Of a DNA stretch of 64,000 nucleotides, positions 35,253-43,317 are shown piece after piece. Positions within the stretch are counted from its first letter, which is position 1; every line of letters begins with the position of its first letter. The notes under the pieces are model-generated. The model saw only the letters and a program-made list of their open reading frames with translations. It was not told the DNA's origin and did no database searches. Location: assembly GCA_002386525.1 (NCBI GenBank), contig DGIS01000021.1:1-64000 (forward strand), given 5' to 3'. The DNA comes from Sphingobacterium sp. UBA4616 (GTDB lineage Bacteria > Bacteroidota > Bacteroidia > Sphingobacteriales > Sphingobacteriaceae). Both the position numbers and the translations under genes were made by a program.

Positions 35253-38200
35253 TTATTTTATCGCACCTAGGATCTCCTTTATTGCTCTTTCCAATTGCGG
35301 GTCTTTATTTTCCATCCGGTCCTGGACTGTATTTTTCACAAGTATATCCGGTGCAACTCCAGTTTGCTCGAGGTCCTGACCATCAAGGGTGTAACATCCC
35401 CAAGAAGGAAGTCGATAGTTTGATCCGTCAACTAAACCTTTTGCTGACGTAAAAATAATCCAACGATAGGTCTCGTTACCAATGATTTTACCCAGTTTTA
35501 ATGCCTTAAAGCCCGCTGCGGTCATTTCTGCATCGCTCAAAGATTGCTCATTAATTAACAGGACAATCGGTTTGGCTGCCGGTGCAAAATTACTTTGTGG
35601 TGCACGCTTACCCCCACGATATTGCCATTGCAGGTAAGGACGCTGAGACAAGAACCTTAAAACTTCATCATGGACATTTCCTCCTGTATTATACCTTAAG
35701 TCTAAAATTATCCCCTGTTTATTGTTCTCCTGCTCGGCCATGTCAATCAAAAAGCGTTGCAATTCAGCATCAGACATGTTCTTCATATAGGAATAGGCAA
35801 TCTTGCTACCGCTCAACTGGTCTACACGGCTTCGGTTATCTCTAATCCATTGGTCGTAGAGCAAATCTTTAAACGTTGTGCTGGAAACCGGACGAATGTT
35901 TGTCTGAACTTCCTTTCCCTTGCGATCGAAGGTCAATTGGATCTCTTCCTCCAAAGAAGGCCAGGTGAAATAATTATCGCGGTCGGCCTGCGTATTTAAT
36001 TTTGTTCCGTTGATAGCAAGGAGGACATCCCCCTCTTGAATATCAACTTCCTTTTTTGCAGCCGGGCCATTTGGAACAATATAGCTAACCTTGTAAGGGT
36101 TAGTGGCATCATAAAGTACACCGATTTCATTCGTTACAAAACCAAACGGTTTACGTTCTTCCTGCCCCATTGAACTAAAACCCAAATGCGACGAATTCAG
36201 TTCACCCAACATATCATTTAATAGGATACGCAAATCTGTCCGATCGTTTATCCCTGGAAGATACTGTTCATACTTCTTCTTGACAGCTACCCAATCTACC
36301 CCATGAAAGTGACTATCGTAGTAATTTTCCTCCAGATTGGCCCATGTTTCATAAAACATTTGACTGAACTCCTTCTCAAGATCCCGATTGAATTTAAAAC
36401 TCATTGTGACCGCATCAAGTTTATTCAGATCCAGGTTATATTTCTGAATTGTTCCTCTGTTCAAAACGAAGTACTTGCCTGAAGACGCTACAAATTGGCC
36501 AAAGCCTCCATCAGTGACTTTTTCTGTTTTAGCTGGCACAAATAATTCATAAACGGTCCGATAAGCACTATATTTTCCTTCGTGGTTGGAGGAATAGAAC
36601 AAATAAGATTTATCGCCCTTTTGTACAACCAAAGGATTAAATTGCGTTCCAAATGCAGGGCTAACTTGTTCAATACGGTCACGCAAACCTTCTAAATCCA
36701 ATTGAACCAAAACAGTTTTCTTTGCATCGCCGGCTGGACTCGCGACTGATTTAGGTTTTAATGTTGTATCTCTTTTTTCGGGTGTAACAAATAGTTCATC
36801 AAACTTTGTGCTACGATAAGGCTGATCAAAATTGGTCAAAGCCATCCGAAAAATACTTGAGTTTTGCATACCGGTGGGGTAGGATGGTTTGGTTCTGTTA
36901 CTCGCAAAATAAATATATTTACCATCTGGAGACCAATATGGTGCTGCCTCTGTAACACCTGTATTTGTCAAATTAGTGGTTTGCTCATTTTTCAGGTTAT
37001 ACACAAAAATATCTTGTTCAAAATTACGTATAGCTGTAAATAACAGATAGTTTCCATCAGGGGAAAATGAAGGTGAAGAATTTTGAAATGCCCAGATTTC
37101 GTCTCTAACCACTATTTCACTCTTCAAACTTGTCAAATCCAGTATACGAACTTCATCACGCCCGCTCAAGTATACAGCTTTTGTTTTATCTGCATTAAAC
37201 GTAATGTCACGGTTGTTACGCAGATCTTTTGTCAATTGCTTTACCTCTCCTTTGCCGTCTGCTGCGCGTGAAAACCAATTTTGATACCCGAGATACGTTT
37301 GGTTATAGAGCAATGTTTTACTGTCTTTAAGCCACTTAACTTCCATAATACGTTCGCCCTGACTTGGAATCTGACGAACAAACTTTCCTTCGATATCCGA
37401 CACAAACAATTCCCCGCGGGATACAAACGCCATTTTTTTTCCGTCCGGAGAAACGTCGAAATTACTGATGTTACCTGAAATGTTAAACTCCTTCAGCTTT
37501 CCTAAGACCTGGTTGCGGTTAAGAGCGATGCTAGGTTGCATCGTTTTCTTTGCATTGACATCGTAAATATAAAGTTGGTAACCCTTTTCAAATGCGATTT
37601 TACTACCGTCTGCTGCGACAAACGGGCGTTTGATTGATTCTGAGAAAGCCGTCAATTGGATCTTCGATGATCCTGCTATTTGATAGAGATTATACTCACC
37701 ATTACTTTCATCGGACACATAGAATATGTTTCCTTTTTGGTCGACTGTTGGCCAAAAATCTTTACCAATATAATCGGTATACTGGTGAAAAATTTTTGTT
37801 TTGGGATTATAACTCTTAATATCTGGATTGAAAGCTCCTTTATAGCGTTTGCGGTTGGCTGAACTATAACCTTCCCAGCTGTCATTGAATAATAATTCGC
37901 CTGAGGGTGTTGGCACCACATTGCTGATATAATTAAAGATATGGGGAAACAATCTTGTTGCCGTTCCACCATTCAAAGCAACCTGAAAGGCGCTCATTCT
38001 ATTGTAACGGGATGAGGTAAAATAAAGTGATTTACTATCCCAGCTCCAGCTGTCCACTTCATCCGAAGCATCGTGATAAGTAAGCTGACGAATATCTCCA
38101 CCCGCCAGCGGCATCACATAGATGTCCATATTACCATTTTGATTGGCCGAGAATGCCAGCCATTTTCCATCCGGAGAAATGCGTGGATTGATCTCGTTTC

Positions 38201-38393
38201 CTTCCATTCCGGTCAACCGAACTGCAACACCGCCTTGACTCCCCACTTTCCAAAGGTCGCCTTCGTAGCTAAATACCATTTCTTTACCATCGGGACTTAG
38301 TGTCGGATGGGACAGAAATGTGGGTTGCTGGGCAATAACACAGGTTGTTCCAACATAGGCCAGTAGTGTACTTAAAAATAGTTTTTTTATCAT
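35253..38393 (-). CDS. Tricorn-like S41 family serine protease with PDZ domain
   Basis: 1046 residues from the ATG at 38393 with a signal peptide (ending TTCVIAQ); a longer reading from 38459 spoils it. The first 600 residues are TolB/WD40-like propeller repeats (many PDGK turns), as in tricorn. A PDZ domain (about 760-840, EGDVLLAINGT) and the S41 core follow with QGIILDLRYNTGGN and the nucleophile Ser953 in NEQSLSDAE. It is probably a periplasmic peptide-degrading enzyme. It is similar to the gene at the right window edge. Confidence 0.92.
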   Translation of the reverse strand: MIKKLFLSTLLAYVGTTCVIAQQPTFLSHPTLSPDGKEMVFSYEGDLWKVGSQGGVAVRLTGMEGNEINPRISPDGKWLAFSANQNGNMDIYVMPLAGGDIRQLTYHDASDEVDSWSWDSKSLYFTSSRYNRMSAFQVALNGGTATRLFPHIFNYISNVVPTPSGELLFNDSWEGYSSANRKRYKGAFNPDIKSYNPKTKIFHQYTDYIGKDFWPTVDQKGNIFYVSDESNGEYNLYQIAGSSKIQLTAFSESIKRPFVAADGSKIAFEKGYQLYIYDVNAKKTMQPSIALNRNQVLGKLKEFNISGNISNFDVSPDGKKMAFVSRGELFVSDIEGKFVRQIPSQGERIMEVKWLKDSKTLLYNQTYLGYQNWFSRAADGKGEVKQLTKDLRNNRDITFNADKTKAVYLSGRDEVRILDLTSLKSEIVVRDEIWAFQNSSPSFSPDGNYLLFTAIRNFEQDIFVYNLKNEQTTNLTNTGVTEAAPYWSPDGKYIYFASNRTKPSYPTGMQNSSIFRMALTNFDQPYRSTKFDELFVTPEKRDTTLKPKSVASPAGDAKKTVLVQLDLEGLRDRIEQVSPAFGTQFNPLVVQKGDKSYLFYSSNHEGKYSAYRTVYELFVPAKTEKVTDGGFGQFVASSGKYFVLNRGTIQKYNLDLNKLDAVTMSFKFNRDLEKEFSQMFYETWANLEENYYDSHFHGVDWVAVKKKYEQYLPGINDRTDLRILLNDMLGELNSSHLGFSSMGQEERKPFGFVTNEIGVLYDATNPYKVSYIVPNGPAAKKEVDIQEGDVLLAINGTKLNTQADRDNYFTWPSLEEEIQLTFDRKGKEVQTNIRPVSSTTFKDLLYDQWIRDNRSRVDQLSGSKIAYSYMKNMSDAELQRFLIDMAEQENNKQGIILDLRYNTGGNVHDEVLRFLSQRPYLQWQYRGGKRAPQSNFAPAAKPIVLLINEQSLSDAEMTAAGFKALKLGKIIGNETYRWIIFTSAKGLVDGSNYRLPSWGCYTLDGQDLEQTGVAPDILVKNTVQDRMENKDPQLERAIKEILGAIK

Positions 38394-38637
38394 GTTATCT
38401 AGGAGGCTAATAATTGTTTGCCAATACAAAGGTAAAATAGGTAGCGAACAAACCACCATGAAATAAAGAAGATTTTTATCCGATCGTGTTTGAAATAAGC
38501 AAAAACAACTGTGCCGTATATAATTATCTTCTGCTTAGACCAACAATAAAATAGGGGCATAATAACCCGCCTATCTCGAAATCCAAAAGTTTACGTATTT
38601 TTTGACTCAATATATTCTTTAATGAAATACTTATCCT

Positions 38638-38645
38638 TAACTTTG
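38638..38645 (+). promoter_or_regulatory. -7 element (TAACTTTG) of the MFS gene
   Basis: TAACTTTG matches TAnnTTTG, 19 bases before the ATG at 38665. No TTG at -33 spacing was found. Confidence 0.45.
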
Positions 38646-38664
38646 CACCCTCAAATCAGAAACT

Positions 38665-39852
38665 ATGGACGCAACGTTAACTCACTCAGAAGAAGATCTT
38701 TATAAGAAGCGAAATCGTATAAGAATCGCGGTTTCACTTTTCTTTTTTTGCCAAGGAATTGCGTTTGCATCCTGGGCAAGTCGCATTCCAATTATTAAAG
38801 CACATCTTAACTTAAGTGAAGGGCAATTAGGTACCATATTATTAATGCTTCCTGTTGGGCAACTCGCTACGATGGCACTCTCAGGAAAGCTGGTCACAAA
38901 ATATGGTAGCGCCAGTGTTTTACGCATTGTACCCATTGCCTATGCGCTGGTGTTATGTTCCATACCTTTTGCACAGAATGCTTGGCAATTGGGGGCTATA
39001 TTGCTTCTATTCGGGGTAAGCGGTAATATGTGTAATATTTCGGTTAATACGCAAGGAGTAGCCACCGAACAGATTTTCAAAAAATCAATTATGACCTCTT
39101 TTCACGGCGCTTGGAGTATCGCAGGCTTTACTGGAGCTTTAGTCGGTTTATTGACGATGAACTTCGGACTGAATACGTTCTCCCATTTCTTACTCATATT
39201 AATCATTGTCATCGGGAATACGCTAATCAATCACAAGTATCTGGTGCCAGGAAAATCTCCCCAAAAGGAAAAACGCAGTTTCTTCGCTAAACCAGAAGGC
39301 GGACTACTTCAACTCGGTATTATTGGCTTTTTCAGTATGGCAACAGAGGGAGCAATGTTTGACTGGAGTGGGGTATATTTTAAAGAAATCGTACAAGCGC
39401 CCGAAAAATTTGTTGTCGTTGGATACGCTTCTTTTATGATCATGATGGCCACAGGTCGTTTTGTTGGCGATGCGGTCATCCGTAAATTAGGTCGAAAAAG
39501 AACGCTGCAATACAGTGGACTGTTAATGTTCATCGGAATGATGACCTCGGTTATTTACCCTGAATTTATCATCTGTACCTTAGCATTTATGTTGGTAGGT
39601 ATAGGCGTAGCCTGCAACGTTCCTTCGATCTATAGCCTTGCCGGACAAAACAAAAATGTACCTTCAGGCGTAGCTTTAGCCATGGTTTCAAGCATCAGTT
39701 ACCTAGGATTTTTAATGGGGCCACCTTTAATTGGCTATATTGCCGAAGCGTTTAGCCTGCGCTATTCCTACGGTATTTTTGCCTGCTTCGGCCTTTTAAT
39801 GTTTTTTATGGTAGGGCGGCTCTCTTTATTTAAAGAAACAAGCCCCGCCTAA
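38665..39852 (+). CDS. MFS transporter
   Basis: 395 residues, 12 predicted membrane helices. Typical loop motifs include SRIPIIKAHLNLSEGQLG after helix 1 and RFVGDAVIRKLGRKR between helices 8 and 9. A sugar or drug exporter-like member of the major facilitator superfamily; the substrate is unknown. It stands alone and converges on the PAP2 gene with about 30 bases between. Confidence 0.9.
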   Translation: MDATLTHSEEDLYKKRNRIRIAVSLFFFCQGIAFASWASRIPIIKAHLNLSEGQLGTILLMLPVGQLATMALSGKLVTKYGSASVLRIVPIAYALVLCSIPFAQNAWQLGAILLLFGVSGNMCNISVNTQGVATEQIFKKSIMTSFHGAWSIAGFTGALVGLLTMNFGLNTFSHFLLILIIVIGNTLINHKYLVPGKSPQKEKRSFFAKPEGGLLQLGIIGFFSMATEGAMFDWSGVYFKEIVQAPEKFVVVGYASFMIMMATGRFVGDAVIRKLGRKRTLQYSGLLMFIGMMTSVIYPEFIICTLAFMLVGIGVACNVPSIYSLAGQNKNVPSGVALAMVSSISYLGFLMGPPLIGYIAEAFSLRYSYGIFACFGLLMFFMVGRLSLFKETSPA

Positions 39853-39885
39853 TTTTCCGAAGAAGCAGCTGATCGAAATTTCGAT

Positions 39886-40560
39886 CTAAAACTTGACCTG
39901 AAGAAATCGTAGGCTAAATGACATGCGTTTACTTTTTAAAACATAGGGCATTGCCAGCAGATAAATGCAAGCCGTAACCGTGCCCAACATCGAGCCAAAC
40001 CATACATCTATTACAAAATGCTGCCCTAAATACACACGCGAGTATGCAGTTAATGCCGCAAAAACAAAGGTAAGAATCCCAAAAGATCTATTTTTTGAGA
40101 CAATTGCTATCGTGGCTGACATCGCAAAGGCTGAAGTTGTATGGCCTGAAGGAAACGAATTGATGTAGGCTACAGGCAGCCAAGAGACGACATGGAATGT
40201 TGGATCTCCATGAAATACGCTGGCCGGCCTATCCACATGGAAAAGATTTTTAAGCATACAGCAGATGACGCCCGAAAAGATATATGTACCGAGTATAGCT
40301 CGAGCACAATTCCATTGCTGCATACAGCAGTAAGCAATAAAAACAGCGATAACAAAGAGACCATCCCCAAAATAGGTGTATATGGTAAAGAGAATATCTG
40401 CCCAAAAAGCGTGGTGTGAGTTTATAAAATGAAACGAATCAGCCTTGGGAACAAAAGCCACCGAAAAGGTCAATAGAAACACCCAAATGGAAAAGAAAAC
40501 AAAAAAAGCAGGATTAGCTGCATATACCCTTCTAAATTGGTATACTAAAAATTTTCCCAT
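39886..40560 (-). CDS. PAP2-family phosphatase
   Basis: 224 residues, about six membrane helices. The three PAP2 motifs are visible: KNLFHVDRPAS (K-x6-RP), PSGHTTSAF (PSGH) and SRVYLGQHFVIDV (SR-x5-H-x3-D). It probably hydrolyses a lipid phosphate or undecaprenyl pyrophosphate facing the periplasm. Which substrate is used is not clear. Confidence 0.92.
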   Translation of the reverse strand: MGKFLVYQFRRVYAANPAFFVFFSIWVFLLTFSVAFVPKADSFHFINSHHAFWADILFTIYTYFGDGLFVIAVFIAYCCMQQWNCARAILGTYIFSGVICCMLKNLFHVDRPASVFHGDPTFHVVSWLPVAYINSFPSGHTTSAFAMSATIAIVSKNRSFGILTFVFAALTAYSRVYLGQHFVIDVWFGSMLGTVTACIYLLAMPYVLKSKRMSFSLRFLQVKF

Positions 40561-40693
40561 TCAATCTATATTAAAGCCAATGATAAAATTGTTGTATTAT
40601 CATTTGATTATTCTAATATAGAAATATTATTAAAAATTGACAATTCTATTACGATTTAATTTTGATACCAAAATAAAAAGCCTATGAAACAAA

Positions 40694-40719
40694 GAAAGCG
40701 ATGGTAATCCATCGCTTTC
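40694..40719 (-). terminator. Intrinsic terminator downstream of tRNA-Arg
   Basis: Perfect 11-bp stem GAAAGCGATGG / CCATCGCTTTC around TAAT, located eight bases beyond the tRNA-Arg 3' end on the minus strand. Confidence 0.8.
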
Positions 40720-40726
40720 TTTATTG

Positions 40727-40798
40727 TAGCCCCGAGCAGAATCGAACTGCTATCAAATGTTTAGGAAACATCTATTCTATCCGTTGAACTACGGGGCC
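40727..40798 (-). tRNA. tRNA-Arg (anticodon CCT)
   Basis: 72 bases. Acceptor GGCCCCG pairs with CGGGGCT, the anticodon loop is TTCCTAA with CCT flanked by GATGT/ACATT, and the T arm is AGCAG/CTGCT with loop TTCGATT. Confidence 0.95.
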
Positions 40799-40809
40799 AT
40801 TTCAGAAGC

Positions 40810-40840
40810 CAAACTTAATCTTATTTTATAAATAAGTCAA
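40810..40840 (-). promoter_or_regulatory. Promoter of tRNA-Arg
   Basis: On the minus strand: TTG (40838-40840), 20 bases, TAAGTTTG (40810-40817), ending 12 bases upstream of the tRNA. Confidence 0.75.
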
Positions 40841-41034
40841 TAGTAAGCCTCAAATCGGGAGATATTTTTTTCCTGAGGAAGGTCTTGACCTAAATGGACT
40901 AGCTTTATTCAAGCCATTGACGTTGGCTATTCCCAAAAACCTCATCAAAGAATTTCATGTAATCTGCAATAATTAACACGCAAACAAACTTAAAACTTAT
41001 ACGATGAAATGGAATTTGGTAAGAAAAAAAAATG

Positions 41035-41115
41035 TGGAGGGAGAAGGATTCGAACCTTCGAAGCCGAAGCAACGGATTTACAGTCCGTCCCATTTGACCG
41101 CTCTGGAACCCCTCC
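41035..41115 (-). tRNA. tRNA-Tyr (anticodon GTA)
   Basis: 81 bases with the long variable arm of a class II tRNA. Acceptor GGAGGGG pairs with TCCCTCC, anticodon loop with GTA, T loop TTCGAAT between GAAGG and CCTTC. Confidence 0.96.
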
Positions 41116-41145
41116 AGCATTGTGTTGTTCTCAACTTGAACAGCG

Positions 41146-41176
41146 CAAAAGTAGGTTTTGATTTGCAAAACTGCAA
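41146..41176 (-). promoter_or_regulatory. Promoter of tRNA-Tyr
   Basis: On the minus strand: TTG (41174-41176), 20 bases, TACTTTTG (41146-41153). Same geometry as the two other tRNA promoters. Confidence 0.75.
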
Positions 41177-41368
41177 TTATTTAAGTTCATAAATTTGTAA
41201 CTACCGCATTATTAATCTATTTATTTTTTAAAGGTATTCAATCGGTCGCCTGATCATTGGATTAACGCATCATTATTATAATAAAAATTTATTGCTATAA
41301 TCGAGTCAAAATAGATTTTGACGATAGTGTATTGGCAAAATCAATTCGCTTTTTGGCCGAAGTTGCCG

Positions 41369-41376
41369 TATCTTTG
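41369..41376 (+). promoter_or_regulatory. -7 element (TATCTTTG) of the peroxiredoxin operon
   Basis: TATCTTTG matches TAnnTTTG and ends 26 bases before the peroxiredoxin ATG. The -33 region has no perfect TTG. Confidence 0.55.
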
Positions 41377-41402
41377 TAGCAACAAAAAAAGAAAGATATA
41401 TT

Positions 41403-42035
41403 ATGAGTTTCACAGGTAAAAGTTTTCCAAGCATTACAGTAGATGCAATCGATTATTTAGGCGATAATTTACAAATTAACATTTTTGAAAAAGCTACCAA
41501 AGAAGGTAAAAAAGTGCTTTTATTTTGGTATCCAAAAGACTTCACTTTCGTATGTCCTACTGAGTTACACGCTTTCCAAGAGGCAGCTGCCGAGTTTGAA
41601 AAACGCAATACAATCTTAATCGGAGCTTCTTGTGACACAAATGAAGTGCACTTCGCCTGGTTAAACACAGCAAAAGATAACGGCGGTATTGAAGGTGTTG
41701 AATACCCGATCTTAGCAGATACAAACCGTAACTTATCAAGTATATTGGGAATATTAGATGTTCAAGAAGTTGAACACCCTGAATACGGCACATTAGCACA
41801 AGGTTCTGCTGTCACTTACAGAGCAACCTATTTGATCGACGAAACTGGTCGCGTATTCCACGAGTCGGTAAACGATATGCCTTTAGGTCGTAACGTTAAA
41901 GAATATTTACGTCTGATCGATGCCTATGCACACGTACAAAAATTCGGTGAAGTATGTCCTGCAAATTGGGAAGAAGGTAAAGATGCCATGAACGCAGATA
42001 GAAAAGGTGTAGCTGACTATTTAGCGAAACACTAA
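41403..42035 (+). CDS. 2-Cys peroxiredoxin (AhpC/Prx1-type)
   Basis: 210 residues. Reduces peroxides in the cytoplasm. The peroxidatic Cys is in FVCPTELHAF near residue 50 and the resolving Cys in EVCPANWEEG near residue 183, so both are present. Length fits typical 2-Cys enzymes. It is followed by a thioredoxin-like gene and a small overlapping gene, an arrangement I know from other Bacteroidota: the thioredoxin may reduce this peroxiredoxin. Confidence 0.95.
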   Translation: MSFTGKSFPSITVDAIDYLGDNLQINIFEKATKEGKKVLLFWYPKDFTFVCPTELHAFQEAAAEFEKRNTILIGASCDTNEVHFAWLNTAKDNGGIEGVEYPILADTNRNLSSILGILDVQEVEHPEYGTLAQGSAVTYRATYLIDETGRVFHESVNDMPLGRNVKEYLRLIDAYAHVQKFGEVCPANWEEGKDAMNADRKGVADYLAKH

Positions 42036-42059
42036 CAAAATACGAAGACGACAAGTCTC

Positions 42060-42091
42060 GTCAACAGGAGTCGCTCCTGATTCCTGTTGAC
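42060..42091 (+). promoter_or_regulatory. Intercistronic hairpin between peroxiredoxin and thioredoxin genes
   Basis: Perfect 10-bp stem GTCAACAGGA (42060-42069) / TCCTGTTGAC (42082-42091). The loop contains a second TCCT (42075-42078) that could pair with AGGA instead. No T-tract follows, so read-through is expected. It may set relative expression or protect the upstream mRNA. Confidence 0.55.
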
Positions 42092-42119
42092 TTCCATCAA
42101 TCACCTTAATAATAAAATC

Positions 42120-42434
42120 ATGTTACAAGAATTAGAAAACGATAATTTACAAGAAATTGTAAATAGCAACGATATTGTTATGGTTCAATATTCCGCTACC
42201 TGGTGTGGTAATTGCAAAATAATGAAACCAAAATTCAAAAAGTTAGCAGGCGAAAATGAAAGTGTGCCTTTTGTAATCGCTGATGCAGAAAAATTTCCTG
42301 AATCTCGCAAATTAGCAAACGTGAATAATTTACCAACTTTTGCTGCCTTTAAGAACGGTAAATTGGTTAATCAAGTACAAACAAATAAGTTGGACGCATT
42401 AGTAGAATTATTCAATGAAACTTCCAGTAATTAA
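42120..42434 (+). CDS. Thioredoxin-family protein
   Basis: 104 residues from the ATG at 42120 (MLQELENDN). The active site is WCGNC near residues 29-33, with a cis-Pro region NNLPTFAAF. No signal peptide, so cytoplasmic. An upstream in-frame ATG at 42087 lies inside the hairpin and is unlikely. Its 3' end overlaps the next gene by 20 bases in another frame, suggesting coupled translation. Confidence 0.92.
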   Translation: MLQELENDNLQEIVNSNDIVMVQYSATWCGNCKIMKPKFKKLAGENESVPFVIADAEKFPESRKLANVNNLPTFAAFKNGKLVNQVQTNKLDALVELFNETSSN

Positions 42435-42669
42435 GCATTTAACAGAATTCATCGAGCAAAATGATGTAGACTACGTCCTAGAGACCATAGAGACACTGGA
42501 AGCATTAACAGAGGCTCCTTTGAAAGATGAGGAACTAGACGTTCTTGGTGAATTGATTTCAAACCTTTATGGAGCGGTAGAGGTTGATAAATTAATTAAA
42601 GAAGGTCATTCCAAAAAAGACGCGTTAAATTTATTTATGAAACGTGTTCTTGGTGCCATTGATAAATAG
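42415..42669 (+). CDS. Small conserved protein, DUF6952-like
   Basis: 84 residues, soluble, acidic, helical (VIKHLTEFIEQNDVDYVLET; KKDALNLFMKRVLGAIDK). I recall this protein next to thioredoxin and peroxiredoxin genes in other Bacteroidota, as DUF6952; the number is from memory. No motif suggests an activity. It overlaps the thioredoxin gene by 20 bases, so the two products are probably made together. Confidence 0.8.
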   Translation: MKLPVIKHLTEFIEQNDVDYVLETIETLEALTEAPLKDEELDVLGELISNLYGAVEVDKLIKEGHSKKDALNLFMKRVLGAIDK

Positions 42670-43317
42670 CTTTTGCTTAAAAGTATGATTTTGAAACTTT
42701 CTTTAATGTGTCTAAATCTTTTTTGAACGTTTGAAGTATAGCGATGAATATCAATTCCAATTTGCCCAAACTATGAAGCAAATCTTACGACGTTGTTTAG
42801 ATCGTATGAAGATAGCAGTCTGTCTATTAAACAATAAGTGTCGCGGTACTATAGTCGCTTAAGGTATGGTAACGATATATTATACATTTCCCAAAAGCTA
42901 AAATGTTGACAAAATTTAGCGATGTGGAAAACTAATTAAAGTAATCTGACAGAACTCAATATTTTCTACATATATTTACTATGTTAAAGGTTGCCACTTG
43001 GAGCGAAGCGACAAAATAACTATTCTCTAAAAATTCGTTTCAGGAAAAAATATTTTAATTGTTAAACGGAAATTCCAACTTGATTGGGATTTCCGTTTTT
43101 TTATTCTGTGCTCATATTATCTGTTTAAGCATCGACGAATATGATTTTACAGCGCTTTTATGTATAACTGAAACCTACACTTTGTATTGGCCTAAGCCTA
43201 ATCAGCATGATAACCTTTGCGCAATGGTATACATAGGGATCAATCAAACTTTAAAGACTTTCAATAAAATTACAATAATCAACAATCCGTTGTTAAGCAA
43301 AATCTTTATCTTTAAAA
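42670..43317. other. 648-base intergenic region with an orphan terminator
   Basis: No convincing protein gene. A strong terminator at 43064-43103 stands nearly 400 bases beyond the last coding stop, with no gene in between, which suggests either a long 3' UTR or an independent small RNA. A weak open frame at 43059-43382 runs through this terminator and into the next gene and was not accepted. Confidence 0.5.
43064..43103 (+). terminator. Strong plus-strand terminator without adjacent gene
   Basis: AAACGGAAAT (43064-43073) pairs with ATTTCCGTTT (43089-43098), with further pairing CCAA/TTGG inside and a T-run after it. Confidence 0.8.
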
